Positions 38,383 to 50,900 of a DNA stretch of 64,000 bases are shown here, in pieces (the stretch's first letter is position 1; the number at the start of each line of letters is the position of its first letter). Source of the stretch: Rhodococcus sp. (in: high G+C Gram-positive bacteria) (GTDB lineage: Bacteria; Actinomycetota; Actinomycetes; Mycobacteriales; Mycobacteriaceae); the NCBI RefSeq assembly GCF_023264675.1, contig NZ_JAHFVG010000023.1, positions 23,821-87,820 of the forward strand. Reading direction: 5' to 3'. A program made the position numbers and the translations under genes. The notes under the pieces were generated by a model. It was given only the letters and a program-made list of their open reading frames with translations. It was not told the DNA's origin and did no database searches.

Positions 38383-38407
38383 GTCCAGTATTGCGAAGGC
38401 GGATCCA

Positions 38408-39052
38408 ATGGTCAGACAGGCCCGCGCTGAAATCACGCGCGACACCGTGCTGTCGGGTGCCGCGAACGTGTTCCTGCGCCTCGGCTACGCGAACGCGAGC
38501 CTCAGCGAGATCATCTCCCAGTCCCAGGTCACCAAGGGCGCGCTCTACTTCCATTTCGGTTCCAAGGAAGAATTGGCGCGCGCGGTCATCGACGAGGGAA
38601 ATTCGCGTCTCACCGCGGCGTGCCAGCAATTCAACGACGGACGCATTCCCGCGTTGGAAGCAGCCATCGGCATCTCCTACATCGTCGTCGACATGTCGGT
38701 CAGTGATCCGATGGTGTCGGCCATGCTGCGGTTGAGCCATCAGATCGGCGACTACCGGGGCACGCAGGGCAACGTGATGGCCGGATGGAGCGATTCTTTC
38801 GACGCTCTGGCCGCGAAAGCGATCAGCCAGGGAGACCTGGACGCCGACGCCGATCCCAAGACGATCGGGTCGCTCGTCCTCGAGGTGCTCACCGGCGTCC
38901 ACATGGTGGCCGTCGCGACGAGCACCACCGACGAACTGCCGTCACGCATGGAGCGGCTCTGGTACTACCTGCTGCCGTCCCTCGTCACCTCCGGCAAGGT
39001 GGAGTACTTCCGCGAGTTCGCAGCGCGGCGCGTCATTCGCTTCGGTTCCTGA
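38408..39052 (+). CDS. TetR-family regulator of the gamma-butyrolactone-receptor (ArpA/ScbR) type
   Basis: 214 residues. The N-terminal HTH (MVRQARAEITRDTVLSGAANVFLRLGYANASLSEIISQSQVTKGALYFHFGSKEELARAVI) is very like ScbR/ArpA in the KGALYFHFxSKEEL segment. The rest is a helical ligand domain with a Trp-containing pocket (MAGWSDSFDALAAKAI). In streptomycetes such proteins bind gamma-butyrolactones and control antibiotic genes. No butyrolactone synthase (AfsA-type) gene is in the window. It is followed by mfd in the same direction. Confidence 0.82.
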   Translation: MVRQARAEITRDTVLSGAANVFLRLGYANASLSEIISQSQVTKGALYFHFGSKEELARAVIDEGNSRLTAACQQFNDGRIPALEAAIGISYIVVDMSVSDPMVSAMLRLSHQIGDYRGTQGNVMAGWSDSFDALAAKAISQGDLDADADPKTIGSLVLEVLTGVHMVAVATSTTDELPSRMERLWYYLLPSLVTSGKVEYFREFAARRVIRFGS

Positions 39053-39206
39053 TCCTTCGGGGGTAGGTGCTGCGCCCAGCGGCGGCGTTGTCGGTGTTCT
39101 CCCATAGAATCGACCGCGACTGCCGGTTACTCCTGTCTGCGTTGATCCCAGCGCTGCGGGATCCAGCCGGCAACCGTCGTGCCGATTTCGCTCAGGAGCC
39201 TCGCTG

Positions 39207-42200
39207 TTGTCTTCCGATTCCTCGCTCCACCTGTCGGGCCTCGCACGCGTAGCCCTCTCGGACTCTGCGCTGGTCTCTGTCTCCGACGCGGTGGGTGCCG
39301 CGGAGCGCACACTCGTCGGTCCGAACTCGGTTCGGCCGTTCGTCGCTGCGGCCATCGCGCAGAGCACTCAGGTTCTCGTGGTCACCGCGACCGGCCGCGA
39401 GGCCGACGACCTCACCACCGAGCTCGGCCAGATCTTCGGCGACGCCGTTGCTCAGTTCCCGTCGTGGGAGACGCTGCCGCACGAGCGTTTGTCTCCCAGC
39501 GCGGACACCGTCGGTCGTCGCCTCGAGGTGTTGAGGCGCCTGGCCCGTCCCGACGACAAGGACTACGGCGTACCGCTGCAGGTCATCGTCACGACGGTGC
39601 GTTCGCTGGTGCAGCCGATGGCCCCCGGGCTCGGTGAGATCGAGCCCATCGGGTTGAAGGTCGGCGTCGAGATCGATTTCGACGGCTTGCTGCATCGTCT
39701 GGTCGAATTGGCATACACGCGGGTCGACATGGTCGGAAAACGCGGCGAGTTCGCGGTCCGCGGCGGCATCCTCGATATCTTCTCTCCGACGGCCGATCAT
39801 CCGGTTCGCGTCGAGTTCTGGGGTGACGAGGTCACCGAACTTCGTGCGTTCTCGGTCGCCGATCAGCGTTCGCTTCCCGACGTGGACATCGAGTCCGTCA
39901 TCGCGCCGCCGTGCCGCGAGTTGATTCTCACGCAGGATGTGCGCGATCGAGCAGCCATCCTCGCCGCCGACAACCAGGCGGACGCCGCGCTGGTGGAAAT
40001 GCTCGACAAGCTCTCGGCGGGCGTGCCGGTCGAAGGTATGGAGGCGTTGCTGCCGCTGCTGCAGCCCGGTGAACTCGAACTGCTCGCCGATGTGCTGCCT
40101 GCGGGCGCGCACGTGCTTCTGTGCGATCCGGAACGAATTCGAACGCGTGCAACCGATCTGGTGCGTACCGGTCAGGAATTCCTGGAGGCGTCGTGGACCG
40201 CGGCGTCCGTCGGCGGTGCCGCGCCGCTGGACACCTCCACGCTCAACACCGAGAGTCTGGGCGGTGTCGGCCTCGATCTCGGAGCGTCGGCATACCGCTC
40301 GCTGCGGCAGATCCGTGAATCCGCACAGGCGCTCGGTCGGCCCTGGTGGACCATCAGCCCGCTCGCGTCCGGTAGTGACGACGAGGTTCCACTCGCCGTC
40401 GAGTCCGTCCCCGAGGTGCGCGGCTCGGAGGAGCTGCTGACGGGTGTGTTCGCGATGCTGCGTGCGCACGTCTCCACGGGTGGGCGCGCAGTCATCGCCG
40501 TCGCGGGCGGCGGCACCGCGAAAAGGATCATCGAACGTCTCGGTGAAGCAGAAGTGCCTGCCGTCCAGATCGATTCGGGCGCCGAGCCGCTTCCCGACGT
40601 CGTCAGCGTACTGTGCGGATCTCTGCACGAAGGATTGATTCTGCCCGACGCGAAGCTCGTGGTGGTCACCGAAAGCGACCTCACCGGTAACAGGGTCTCG
40701 GCCACCGAAGGCCGAAAGATGCCCGCCAAGAGGCGTAATCAAGTCGACCCGCTCGCACTCGTCGCCGGCGACAGCGTCGTCCACGATCAGCACGGCATCG
40801 GCCGGTTCGTCGAGATGATCGAACGCACCATCGGCGGTGCTCGTCGGGAATACCTCGTCATCGAATATGCGCCGAGCAAGCGCGGACATCCCGGCGATCG
40901 TCTGTTCGTGCCGATGGACTCGCTCGACCAACTGTCGCGTTACGTCGGCGGTGAGCTTCCGTCGCTGAGCAAACTCGGCGGGTCCGACTGGGCCAACACG
41001 AAACGCAAGGCGCGCAAGGCGGTTCGAGAGATTGCGGGCGAGCTCGTGCAGCTCTACGCTGCGCGTCAGGCAGCGCCGGGTCACGCCTTCGGGCCGGACA
41101 CTCCATGGCAGCGCGAGATGGAAGACGCGTTCGGGTTCACCGAGACCATGGATCAGATGACGGCCATCACCGATGTGAAGGCCGACATGGAGAAGGCGGT
41201 CCCGATGGACCGTGTGATCCTCGGCGACGTCGGCTACGGCAAGACCGAGATCGCGGTTCGCGCCGCGTTCAAAGCCGTCCAGGACGGCAAGCAGGTGGCG
41301 GTTCTGGTGCCGACGACGCTTCTCGCGCAACAGCATCTGCAGACCTTCACCTCGCGGATGGCCGCATTCCCGGTGACGGTGAAGGGCCTGTCGAGATTCA
41401 CCCACGGTGCCGATTCCAAGACGGTCCTGGCCGGTCTCGCCGACGGCACCGTCGACATCGTCGTCGGAACCCACCGTCTGTTGCAGACGGGTGTGACGTG
41501 GAAGGACCTCGGTCTCGTGGTCGTCGACGAGGAGCAGCGCTTCGGCGTCGAGCACAAGGAGCACATCAAGTCGCTCCGAACGCACGTGGACGTGTTGACC
41601 ATGTCCGCCACGCCGATTCCTCGTACGCTCGAGATGAGCCTCGCGGGCATTCGTGAGATGTCCACCATCCTCACGCCGCCCGAGGAGCGTCACCCCGTGC
41701 TGACGTACGTCGGCGCCTACAACGACAAGCAGGTCGCCGCCGCGATCCGCCGCGAGTTGTTGCGTGACGGGCAGGTCTTCTTCGTGCACAACCGCGTCAG
41801 CTCGATCGACAAGGCCGCCAAGCGGATTCGTGATCTCGTCCCCGAGGCCCGGGTGACGACGGCGCACGGGCAGATGAACGAGGAGACGCTGGAGAAGACG
41901 GTGCAGGGCTTCTGGGAGCGGGAGACCGACGTGCTGGTGTGTACCACCATCATCGAGACCGGTCTCGACATCTCCAATGCCAACACGTTGATCGTCGAGC
42001 GCAGTGATTCGCTCGGTCTCTCGCAGCTGCATCAGCTGCGTGGCCGTGTCGGGCGAAGCCGCGAGCGCGGATACGCGTACTTCCTGTATCCGCCGGAGAA
42101 GCCGCTCACCGAGACGGCCTACGACCGGCTGGCGACCATCTCGCAGAACTCCGACCTCGGTGCCGGTATGGCCGTCGCGATGAAGGACCTCGAAATCCGC

Positions 42201-42845
42201 GGTGCCGGTAACGTTCTCGGTGCCGAACAGTCCGGCCACGTCGCAGGCGTCGGATTCGATCTCTACGTTCGCCTGGTCGGAGAAGCCGTCGAGGCCTATC
42301 GGGCGGCGGCGGACGGTAAGCCGATCACCACCGACGAGGCACCCAAAGAGGTGCGCATCGATCTGCCGGTCGACGCGCACATTCCACCCGACTACGTCAC
42401 CAGCGATCGACTTCGCCTGGAGGCATACCGCAAACTGGCCGCCGCCGTCGATCCCGAGGGCATCACCGCGGTCATCGACGAGATGGTCGACCGCTACGGA
42501 CCACTGCCCGAGGAGGTCGGACGCCTCGTATCCGTCGCGAAGCTGCGGTTGATCGCCAAGGAGTACGCGCTCACCGACATCAACGTCGCCGGCACACAGG
42601 TCAAGCTCGCACCGATGGATCTGCCCGATTCCAAGCAGATCAGGCTCAAGCGCCTGTACCCGAACGCTGCGTACCGTGCGACTACCGGAGTGGTGCAGCT
42701 GCCGCTTCCTCGTGTCGAAGGCGGAGGCGTCGGGGCGGCTCGTGTGCGTGACGTCGAGCTGGTTCAGTTCATCGCCGATCTCATACTGTCGCTCGACGGC
42801 AAGCCGTCTCGGTCGGTGTTGCTGGAGCAGACTGTGGGGGTGTGA
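39207..42845 (+). CDS. mfd: Transcription-repair coupling factor Mfd
   Basis: A 1212-residue DNA translocase that removes stalled RNA polymerase and recruits UvrA. The UvrB-homology module is at the N-terminus ([15 protein letters not shown]), the RNA-polymerase-interacting CarD/RID domain is near 500-570 ([17 protein letters not shown]), and the SF2 helicase motifs are GDVGYGKTE (about 673), VVDEEQRFG (about 773) and QLRGRVGRS. The C-terminal TRCF domain has [20 protein letters not shown]. The TTG start has a CAGGAG site. Its TGA overlaps the mazG start. Confidence 0.96.
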   Translation: MSSDSSLHLSGLARVALSDSALVSVSDAVGAAERTLVGPNSVRPFVAAAIAQSTQVLVVTATGREADDLTTELGQIFGDAVAQFPSWETLPHERLSPSADTVGRRLEVLRRLARPDDKDYGVPLQVIVTTVRSLVQPMAPGLGEIEPIGLKVGVEIDFDGLLHRLVELAYTRVDMVGKRGEFAVRGGILDIFSPTADHPVRVEFWGDEVTELRAFSVADQRSLPDVDIESVIAPPCRELILTQDVRDRAAILAADNQADAALVEMLDKLSAGVPVEGMEALLPLLQPGELELLADVLPAGAHVLLCDPERIRTRATDLVRTGQEFLEASWTAASVGGAAPLDTSTLNTESLGGVGLDLGASAYRSLRQIRESAQALGRPWWTISPLASGSDDEVPLAVESVPEVRGSEELLTGVFAMLRAHVSTGGRAVIAVAGGGTAKRIIERLGEAEVPAVQIDSGAEPLPDVVSVLCGSLHEGLILPDAKLVVVTESDLTGNRVSATEGRKMPAKRRNQVDPLALVAGDSVVHDQHGIGRFVEMIERTIGGARREYLVIEYAPSKRGHPGDRLFVPMDSLDQLSRYVGGELPSLSKLGGSDWANTKRKARKAVREIAGELVQLYAARQAAPGHAFGPDTPWQREMEDAFGFTETMDQMTAITDVKADMEKAVPMDRVILGDVGYGKTEIAVRAAFKAVQDGKQVAVLVPTTLLAQQHLQTFTSRMAAFPVTVKGLSRFTHGADSKTVLAGLADGTVDIVVGTHRLLQTGVTWKDLGLVVVDEEQRFGVEHKEHIKSLRTHVDVLTMSATPIPRTLEMSLAGIREMSTILTPPEERHPVLTYVGAYNDKQVAAAIRRELLRDGQVFFVHNRVSSIDKAAKRIRDLVPEARVTTAHGQMNEETLEKTVQGFWERETDVLVCTTIIETGLDISNANTLIVERSDSLGLSQLHQLRGRVGRSRERGYAYFLYPPEKPLTETAYDRLATISQNSDLGAGMAVAMKDLEIRGAGNVLGAEQSGHVAGVGFDLYVRLVGEAVEAYRAAADGKPITTDEAPKEVRIDLPVDAHIPPDYVTSDRLRLEAYRKLAAAVDPEGITAVIDEMVDRYGPLPEEVGRLVSVAKLRLIAKEYALTDINVAGTQVKLAPMDLPDSKQIRLKRLYPNAAYRATTGVVQLPLPRVEGGGVGAARVRDVELVQFIADLILSLDGKPSRSVLLEQTVGV

Positions 42846-43744
42846 TGACGGTAGTACTGCTCGATCCGGCGCGTCCGACGATGGTTCCCGCCGAGGCGAT
42901 CGAACTGCTCAGCGGCGTAGTGGAATTCACCGAGGAGGTTCCGGTTCGGATCCGGTGGCTGTTCTCCGGGACCGCGCGCTCGGAGGTGCTCGTGAGCACC
43001 GACGCGCGAAACCCCGACGTTCTCGAAAGAATTCGACGTGGCGATCGCGTGATCTCGTCCCCGAAACTACCGGGGGACGACCTCATCGCTGCAGTGCTGC
43101 TGATGGATCGGCTGCGCATCCGCGGCGGATGGGAAGGGCAGCAGACGCATGCGTCGCTGAGTGGATACCTCCTCGAGGAGACCTACGAATTGCTCGACGC
43201 GATTCACAGCGGCAACCTCGTCGATCTGCGGGAGGAGCTGGGGGACATCCTGCTTCAGGTGCTGTTCCACTCCCGGATCGCCCAGGAAGCATCCGTTGAT
43301 GCCTTCGATGTCGACGACGTCGCGGCTGGGTTGGTCGCCAAGCTCACCCATCGGACGCCGCATCTGACCGACGGCTCGACCGGACCGATCGATGTCGCCG
43401 CGCAAGAGAAGGCGTGGGAGGACAAGAAGGCGTCGGAGAAGGCGCGCGGATCCTGTCTCGACGGTATTGCGATGTCACAGCCGGCGCTTGCGTTGGCGCA
43501 GAAAGTGATTGCCCGCGCCACCAGAGCCGGTCTGCCTCACCAGTTGGTGCCGGAGGAGCTCCGAACCGTGAACATCGGCATCGATCACAGCCATGGTGGC
43601 GAGAGCGCCGAGGACCTGCTGCGGCGGGATGTGAAGGCGTTCGCGGCTAGAATTCGCAGCACCGAGGAGTCCGCGAAGTTGCACGGGGCGCAGCCGGGCA
43701 AGCTCACCGCTATCGAGTGGGTCGAGAATTGGGGTCGGCGGTAG
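42842..43744 (+). CDS. mazG: Nucleoside triphosphate pyrophosphohydrolase MazG
   Basis: A 300-residue house-cleaning NTP pyrophosphatase. The MazG domain is centred on [40 protein letters not shown], with the EExxE...ExxD metal-binding pattern. An N-terminal actinobacterial extension (about 1-95) is present. Either the GTG at 42842 or the ATG at 42845 could start it; both overlap the mfd stop. It matches Rv1021. Two palindromic elements follow before the convergent efeB. Confidence 0.92.
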   Translation: MMTVVLLDPARPTMVPAEAIELLSGVVEFTEEVPVRIRWLFSGTARSEVLVSTDARNPDVLERIRRGDRVISSPKLPGDDLIAAVLLMDRLRIRGGWEGQQTHASLSGYLLEETYELLDAIHSGNLVDLREELGDILLQVLFHSRIAQEASVDAFDVDDVAAGLVAKLTHRTPHLTDGSTGPIDVAAQEKAWEDKKASEKARGSCLDGIAMSQPALALAQKVIARATRAGLPHQLVPEELRTVNIGIDHSHGGESAEDLLRRDVKAFAARIRSTEESAKLHGAQPGKLTAIEWVENWGRR

Positions 43745-43767
43745 TTTTCTGTTGCCCCTCTTCGGCG

Positions 43768-43818
43768 GCATGAATGGACCACCGCAAAGGTTAGACAGTT
43801 GTGATGGCCCATTCATGC
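43768..43818. repeat. 51-bp palindromic element, copy C
   Basis: It starts GCATGAATGGACCACC and ends GGCCCATTCATGC, with the core GGTTAGACAGTT, which is the reverse complement of the copy A/B core. It is the first of a tandem pair between the convergent mazG and efeB genes. Confidence 0.85.
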
Positions 43819-43842
43819 TGGAGGCCAACCGATCCCGCCCCC

Positions 43843-43893
43843 GCATCAATGGACCACCGCAACGGTTAGACGGTTGCGATGGTCCATTCATGC
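43843..43893. repeat. 51-bp palindromic element, copy D
   Basis: It starts GCATCAATGGACCACCGC and ends GGTCCATTCATGC, with the core GGTTAGACGGTT. It lies 75 bp after copy C, close to the 74-bp A-to-B spacing. It ends 24 bp before the efeB stop. Confidence 0.85.
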
Positions 43894-43917
43894 TGAAAGG
43901 GGGACAGGCAAAGCCGA

Positions 43918-45237
43918 TCACCCGAACAGCGTCGAACCCCAATAGTCCGATTCGCCCAACCCCGGCGGGCACGCGAACACCGCAGATCCGACATGCTGGA
44001 TGTACTCGTTCAGCAGATCCTTGCGTGCCAATGCCAGTTGCAGGGGTACGAACTGCGTCAACGGATCTCGGCAGTACGCGATGAAGAACAGGCCGGCGTC
44101 GAGGTGGCCGAAACCGTCGGATCCGTCGGTGAAGTTGTATCCACGACGCAGGATCTGGATGCCGCCGAGTTCTTCTTTCGACGCCAATCGGACGTGGGCG
44201 TCCTTGTCGATCAGTGGACCGTCCGGACCCTTGGAGTCGAGGTCGAGGGCGGCGAACTCGTCTTTCAGGCCCGCTGGCGCGCCGGTTCCCTTGCTACGCC
44301 CGATCACTCGCTCCTGCTCCTTGAGTGTGGTGCGGTCCCAGGACTCGATGAGCATCCGAATGCGCCGGGCAACCAGGTACGAGCCTCCGGCCATCCAGGG
44401 CTGGTCGTCGCCTTCGTCGACCCAGACGAAATCTTCGAGCAGCGACGGATCCTCGGCCTTGAGGTTTGCTGTTCCGTCCTTGAATCCGAACAGGTTTCGC
44501 GGAGTTGCCTGCGTGGTGGACGTCGACGATGTCCGTCCGAAGCCGAGCTGCGACCATTTGACCGACACGGTGCCGAAACCGACACGTGCAAGGTTGCGAA
44601 TAGCGTGCACGGCAACCTGCGGATCGTCGGCGCATGCCTGGATGCAGAGATCGCCGCCGGAGCGTCGTTCGTCGAGGTTGTCGGCGGGGAAGTGCTGCAG
44701 GTCGGCCAGCGACGCGGGTTTCATCGATTCCAGGCCGAATCGTGAGAACAGTCCTGGCCCGAATCCGATCGTGAGCGTCAACGACGACGCGGTAAGGCCG
44801 AGTGCCTCACCGGTATCGGATGGCGGTTTGTATTCGCCTGCGCCGACGGCACCGTCGGCGAAAGTCTCGTCTCCCGCGACGAGCCTCTCGGCCATCGCCG
44901 TCCACTCTTTCAGTAGCGCAACGAACTCGTCGCGCGAGTCGGTGGTGATGTCGAACGCGACGAAATGCATACGGTCCTGCGCGGGGGTGACGATGCCGGC
45001 CTGGTGGTCACCGCGGAATTCGACGACGTCCGACGCCTGCTCCGTGGTGGCTGCCGACGCGACGTAGCCGCCGACGGCACCGGCGCCGACGAGTGCGGCG
45101 CCCGCTCCGACGGCACCGAAGAGCCGGCGCCGGGAGAATCCGGTGCCCGATCGATCGGCGGAAGCACGACCGGCCGCAGCCGGAGAGCGTGGCTCTTCGG
45201 CTGCGGCTTCGTGGGAATTACTGTCCTGCGACGACAC
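43918..45237 (-). CDS. efeB: Dye-decolorizing (DyP-type) peroxidase EfeB, Tat-exported
   Basis: A 439-residue haem peroxidase. A twin-arginine signal SRRRLFGAVGAGAALVG (about 35-52) follows a long Ser/Ala/Glu-rich N-terminal lead. The DyP signature GFKDGTAN and the proximal His region (HLDAGLFFIAYCRDP) are present. In EfeUOB systems this protein acts in extracytoplasmic iron/haem handling. Its GTG overlaps the efeO stop by 20 bp, so the three genes form one operon efeU-efeO-efeB. Confidence 0.93.
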   Translation of the reverse strand: MSSQDSNSHEAAAEEPRSPAAAGRASADRSGTGFSRRRLFGAVGAGAALVGAGAVGGYVASAATTEQASDVVEFRGDHQAGIVTPAQDRMHFVAFDITTDSRDEFVALLKEWTAMAERLVAGDETFADGAVGAGEYKPPSDTGEALGLTASSLTLTIGFGPGLFSRFGLESMKPASLADLQHFPADNLDERRSGGDLCIQACADDPQVAVHAIRNLARVGFGTVSVKWSQLGFGRTSSTSTTQATPRNLFGFKDGTANLKAEDPSLLEDFVWVDEGDDQPWMAGGSYLVARRIRMLIESWDRTTLKEQERVIGRSKGTGAPAGLKDEFAALDLDSKGPDGPLIDKDAHVRLASKEELGGIQILRRGYNFTDGSDGFGHLDAGLFFIAYCRDPLTQFVPLQLALARKDLLNEYIQHVGSAVFACPPGLGESDYWGSTLFG

Positions 45238-46357
45238 CTTGTACCTGGCTCACTTCTGCTGACAGCGCGTCGATCTTGTTCGAGAGTTCTTGGCGCTGTG
45301 GTTCGGTGACGGTGTCGTAGAACACGAAACCGTCGCCACTACGATACTTGGCCAGTTCGGCGTCGATGTCGGCGAACCGTGCGTCGATCGCGGTGCCGAG
45401 TTCGGCGTCGTTCTGGTCGATGATCGGGCGGACGGCGGCGACGGCTGCCTGCGAGCCGTCGACGTTGGCCTGGAAGTCCCAGAGGTCGGTGTGGGAGAAG
45501 AAGTCCTCTTCACCGCTGATCTTGGTCTTGGCAACCTCGTCGAGCAGGCCCTGGGCGCCGCCGGCGACCTGGATCGGGTCGACGGTGAAGTCGTCGGCCT
45601 TCACCTTGTCGGCGAGCTCGGTGATGTCGGCTTCGAGCTGGTCGGCCATGGCGTTGGTGTCGGGCTGCAGGCCCTGGGTCCACAGATCCTTCTCGATACG
45701 GTGGAAGCCGGTCCAGGTGTCACCGGGCTCGACGTCGGGCTCGCGGAGGTCGATACGCGGGTCCAGGTCGTCGGGGAAGGATTCGGCGACAGGCTCGATG
45801 CGCTCGTAGTAGCTACGGACGACGGGGAACTGAGCCTTCGCGGAGACGATGTCACCGGCCTTGACTGCGGTGACGAATGCGGCCGTGGTCTCCTGCAGTG
45901 CATCTACCTGGCTGACGACGTAGCGCTTGTAGCCGGACGCGGCTTCTTCCAGGAGTCCGTTCTCGTCTGCCTGACGGACGGCATCGCCGCTGACGACGAA
46001 GTCGGCGCGAACGCCGTCGCCGACCATTCCTGCCTTGCAGGCGGTCTGGTAGGTGCCCGGGTCGGGAAGCGCGACGATGAGCTGACGCGTCAGGCCTGGT
46101 CCGATGTTCTCGACCTCGCCCATGACGCGGTCGCCTTCGCCGTAGACGTAGAACTCGGTGACCTTGCTTCCGTTGTTCGTGATCTGGAAGGTCGAGTTGC
46201 CGGTTGCGCCTTCGGTGCTCGCGACGTCACACGAAGTGTCGGTCGAGGTGACGGCGATGTCGTCGGCGCTCGCCTCGGACGAGGATTTTTCGGTACAGCC
46301 GGCCAGCGCCAGCGGAAGGACCGCGACGGCGGCCAGCGCGAAGGTGGTACGACGCAT
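45218..46357 (-). CDS. efeO: Iron uptake lipoprotein EfeO
   Basis: A 379-residue lipoprotein with lipobox LAGC (about 18-21). An N-terminal cupredoxin-like domain (about 30-120) is joined to an M75-type peptidase-like domain with the HxxE iron motif HRIEKDLW and the nearby GTxxxxGFH-type context. EfeO binds extracellular iron and passes it to EfeU. It lies between efeU (16-bp gap) and efeB (20-bp overlap). Confidence 0.94.
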   Translation of the reverse strand: MRRTTFALAAVAVLPLALAGCTEKSSSEASADDIAVTSTDTSCDVASTEGATGNSTFQITNNGSKVTEFYVYGEGDRVMGEVENIGPGLTRQLIVALPDPGTYQTACKAGMVGDGVRADFVVSGDAVRQADENGLLEEAASGYKRYVVSQVDALQETTAAFVTAVKAGDIVSAKAQFPVVRSYYERIEPVAESFPDDLDPRIDLREPDVEPGDTWTGFHRIEKDLWTQGLQPDTNAMADQLEADITELADKVKADDFTVDPIQVAGGAQGLLDEVAKTKISGEEDFFSHTDLWDFQANVDGSQAAVAAVRPIIDQNDAELGTAIDARFADIDAELAKYRSGDGFVFYDTVTEPQRQELSNKIDALSAEVSQVQGVVAGQ

Positions 46358-46373
46358 CTTGTTCGAATGCCTT

Positions 46374-47255
46374 TCAGGAGTGGGAGACAGCAGGCTCGGG
46401 TGTCGCGGGAACGCGGACCGGGCGGAGGAAAAGGAACAGAACGATGACGATGTACGCCACCCAGCCGATGACCTGAAGCAACGTCGGTTCGGGTCGGAAG
46501 TTGAAGATGCCGGCGAGCACGGTTCCGTACCAGCTCGAGGCGTCGTAATGAGCGGTGATGTCGAAGGCGACGGAACTGCCGCCCGGCAGTAGGCCGCCGA
46601 TCTGGAGTGCGCGGATTCCGTACGCGAGGATTCCGGCGGCGACGACGATGAGGAAGATGCCGGTGTATTTGAAGAACACCGCGAAATTGATCTTGATGGC
46701 CCCGAAGTAGAGGAACACCGTCAGCACTGCGGCGACGACGATTCCGAGAAGCAACCCGAGCAGCGGCCAGAGGCTGCCGTTGGTGTTCTCGGCGTAGCCG
46801 ACCATCAGCAGAGCCGTCTCGACGCCTTCGCGGCCGACGGCGAAGAACGAGAGCGTGAGTACGGCGATCGGTCCGACGGTCAGCGCCTTCTCCATCCCCG
46901 AGCGCAGTTCGCCCGAGATATTCTTGGCGGCGGTGCGCATCCACAGCACCATCGCCGTCACGATCGCAACGGCGACGAGCGAGGCGATGCCCGCGATGAT
47001 CTCGGCAGTCAGGCCGGTGACCGTCGAAGTTCCGTAGTGGATCACGAAGAAGATCAGGGCCACCATCGCGACGGCAATTCCAACCCCGAGCCAGACCCAC
47101 TTGAGGGCGTCCCGGCGTCCGGCCTTGACGAGAAATGCCACCAGGATCATGACGACGATGCCGGTTTCCAGGCCCTCGCGGAGCCCGATCAGCCCACTGC
47201 CGAACATCTGAGTGGCAATCGAGGGCGCGGTTCCAGCGGCGGCGAGTACGGACAC
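46374..47255 (-). CDS. efeU: Ferrous/ferric iron permease EfeU (FTR1 family)
   Basis: A 293-residue permease with about seven transmembrane segments. The two REGLE-type iron-translocation motifs are LREGLETG (about 25-32) and GREGVETALL. The start is a GTG at 47255 with CAGGAG 8 bp upstream; the frame continues further but not with family sequence. The leader contains a hairpin with a T-run and an IdeR-like dyad, so iron-responsive control is likely. It is divergent from lpqU. Confidence 0.94.
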   Translation of the reverse strand: MSVLAAAGTAPSIATQMFGSGLIGLREGLETGIVVMILVAFLVKAGRRDALKWVWLGVGIAVAMVALIFFVIHYGTSTVTGLTAEIIAGIASLVAVAIVTAMVLWMRTAAKNISGELRSGMEKALTVGPIAVLTLSFFAVGREGVETALLMVGYAENTNGSLWPLLGLLLGIVVAAVLTVFLYFGAIKINFAVFFKYTGIFLIVVAAGILAYGIRALQIGGLLPGGSSVAFDITAHYDASSWYGTVLAGIFNFRPEPTLLQVIGWVAYIVIVLFLFLRPVRVPATPEPAVSHS

Positions 47256-47275
47256 GGGTGGTGCTCCTGAGGAAT

Positions 47276-47299
47276 AAAAACAAGGGCAGACTGCCCTTG
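47276..47299 (-). terminator. Leader hairpin with T-run upstream of efeU (possible attenuator)
   Basis: CAAGGGCAG-A-CTGCCCTTG (47281-47299) is a perfect 19-bp palindrome. On the minus strand it is followed directly by TTTTTATTCC and then the efeU ribosome site (AGGAG, 47264-47268). No minus-strand gene lies upstream to be terminated, so it sits in the efeU leader itself. It could also be an operator. Confidence 0.6.
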
Positions 47300-47302
47300 C
47301 GA

Positions 47303-47317
47303 AGGATAGCCGACCCT
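47303..47317. promoter_or_regulatory. Candidate IdeR/DtxR iron box upstream of efeU
   Basis: AGGATAGCCGACCCT matches 11 of 15 positions of the IdeR consensus core AGGTTAGGCTAACCT. It lies 48 bp upstream of the efeU start. An inverted repeat TACACC...GGTGTA lies nearby at 47341-47361. Confidence 0.45.
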
Positions 47318-47421
47318 CATCGAGATGGTCTAGAGCAATGTACACCCTCGCTGCAGGTGTAAATCCGCTTTGACCTGCGTCAGGCAGATGCTTTAGGTTT
47401 CTATTACTTTTGATGTGCAGG

Positions 47422-49669
<2,248 letters not shown>

Positions 49670-49698
49670 TTTTCAGCTCGCACGGTAAAGGCGGATAG

Positions 49699-50376
49699 AT
49701 GGCGGCACGACGAGGAAGACCGGGGACAAGTCCAGGCGGACGTGACCCTCGACCTCGGGGCCGCTCGTCCTCTCGTGATCGGGCTACCGGCGCTGCGTCG
49801 GGTAACGAACGCAGCGCCGGGCAGCCGGCGCCCGAACCGTCGGAGCAGGCTCGCGACGCGGTGGTCGCAGGCAAGGCAGCGCCGAGGCGCGTCGGGGCCA
49901 GGGCGTCCGCGAGCCCGGAACGAACGTTCTTCGGCCTCTCCACCGCCCGCGCGGTCATCCTTGCCGTCGTCGTCTGTGCACTGGCTCTGACGTTGGCGAT
50001 GCCGCTGCGAACCTACTTTTCGCAGCGCGCCGAGTTGGATCAGGTGCTCGCCGACAGGCAGGACCTGCAAGACAAGGTTGCGGCACTCGAACTCGAGAAG
50101 ACCCAACTCAACGATCCGGTGCGTATCGCCGCCGAAGCGCGTACCAGGCTTCGCTGGGTCATGCCGGGCGAGACGCCGTACACAGTTCAGCTTCCGGGCG
50201 ACGAAGGCCCGAGCGACGAAGAAGTGGCAGCAGCCAAGAAATCCGAGGGGCCCTGGTACAAGGACCTCTGGGAATCAGCAGTTCAACCGCAGGAGACTAC
50301 GGACGCCGGGGCGGCCACTCCGCCCGCGCTCGTGCCGGCTCCTGCACCAGCCATAGAAGGAGGACCTGTCGGGTGA
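49699..50376 (+). CDS. ftsB: FtsB/DivIC-like septum formation initiator
   Basis: A 225-residue bitopic protein. An Arg/Gly/Pro-rich cytoplasmic lead of about 75 residues precedes a membrane segment (AVILAVVVCALALTLAMPL, about 84-102) and a DivIC coiled coil (FSQRAELDQVLADRQDLQDKVAALELEKTQLNDPV, about 106-140). The Pro/Ala/Glu tail follows. It participates in the FtsQLB divisome complex. It matches Rv1024. The DUF501 gene start overlaps its stop. Confidence 0.88.
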   Translation: MAARRGRPGTSPGGRDPRPRGRSSSRDRATGAASGNERSAGQPAPEPSEQARDAVVAGKAAPRRVGARASASPERTFFGLSTARAVILAVVVCALALTLAMPLRTYFSQRAELDQVLADRQDLQDKVAALELEKTQLNDPVRIAAEARTRLRWVMPGETPYTVQLPGDEGPSDEEVAAAKKSEGPWYKDLWESAVQPQETTDAGAATPPALVPAPAPAIEGGPVG

Positions 50377-50900
50377 GCTCGTCAGTCTCGCAAGAAGACC
50401 TCGATGCGGTTGCGGCCCAGTTGGGGCGCGAACCTCGGGGCGTTCTGGAGATCGCCTACCGCTCTCCCGACGGCAAGCCCGGCGTGGTCAAGACTTCACC
50501 GAAGTTGCCCGACGGCACGCCGTTCCCCACCTTGTACTACCTGACGGATCCGCGTCTCACCGCCGAGGCGAGCCGTCAGGAATCCGCAGGCGTCATGCGT
50601 GAGATGACCGAGCGTCTCGGCGTCGACGAGGAACTGGCTGCCGGTTACCGCCGTGCCCACGAGTCCTATTTGGCCGAGCGCAACGAGATCGAGTCGCTGG
50701 GAACCGATTTCACCGGAGGCGGCATGCCGGATCGCGTGAAGTGCCTGCACGTACTCATCGCGCATTCGCTGGCGAAGGGGCCGGGCGTCAACCCGCTGGG
50801 CGACGAGTCCGTTGCTCTCGCTGCAGAGAACTCCTTGCGCGGCAAAGCAATTCCGGCCGACTGGCCCACCATCGCAGAACTTCGCGGAGAGACTTCATGA
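50373..50900 (+). CDS. DUF501 protein
   Basis: A 175-residue cytosolic protein of unknown function conserved in actinobacteria (Rv1025). Motifs are the N-terminal QLGREPRGVLEIAYRSPDGKPGVVKTSPKLPDGTPFPTLYYLT and the C-terminal RVKCLHVLIAHSLAKGPGVNPLGDE, with Cys and His residues that might bind a metal. The GTG start overlaps the ftsB-like stop, and its stop overlaps the ppx ATG. Confidence 0.9.
   Translation: MSSSVSQEDLDAVAAQLGREPRGVLEIAYRSPDGKPGVVKTSPKLPDGTPFPTLYYLTDPRLTAEASRQESAGVMREMTERLGVDEELAAGYRRAHESYLAERNEIESLGTDFTGGGMPDRVKCLHVLIAHSLAKGPGVNPLGDESVALAAENSLRGKAIPADWPTIAELRGETS

Noticed and set aside
39192..42380. A 1062-codon open frame on the minus strand opposite mfd
   Set aside because: It lies antisense to a well-supported mfd. 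It has Arg/His/Gly-rich composition typical of reverse-frame shadows in GC-rich DNA, and no recognisable domain.
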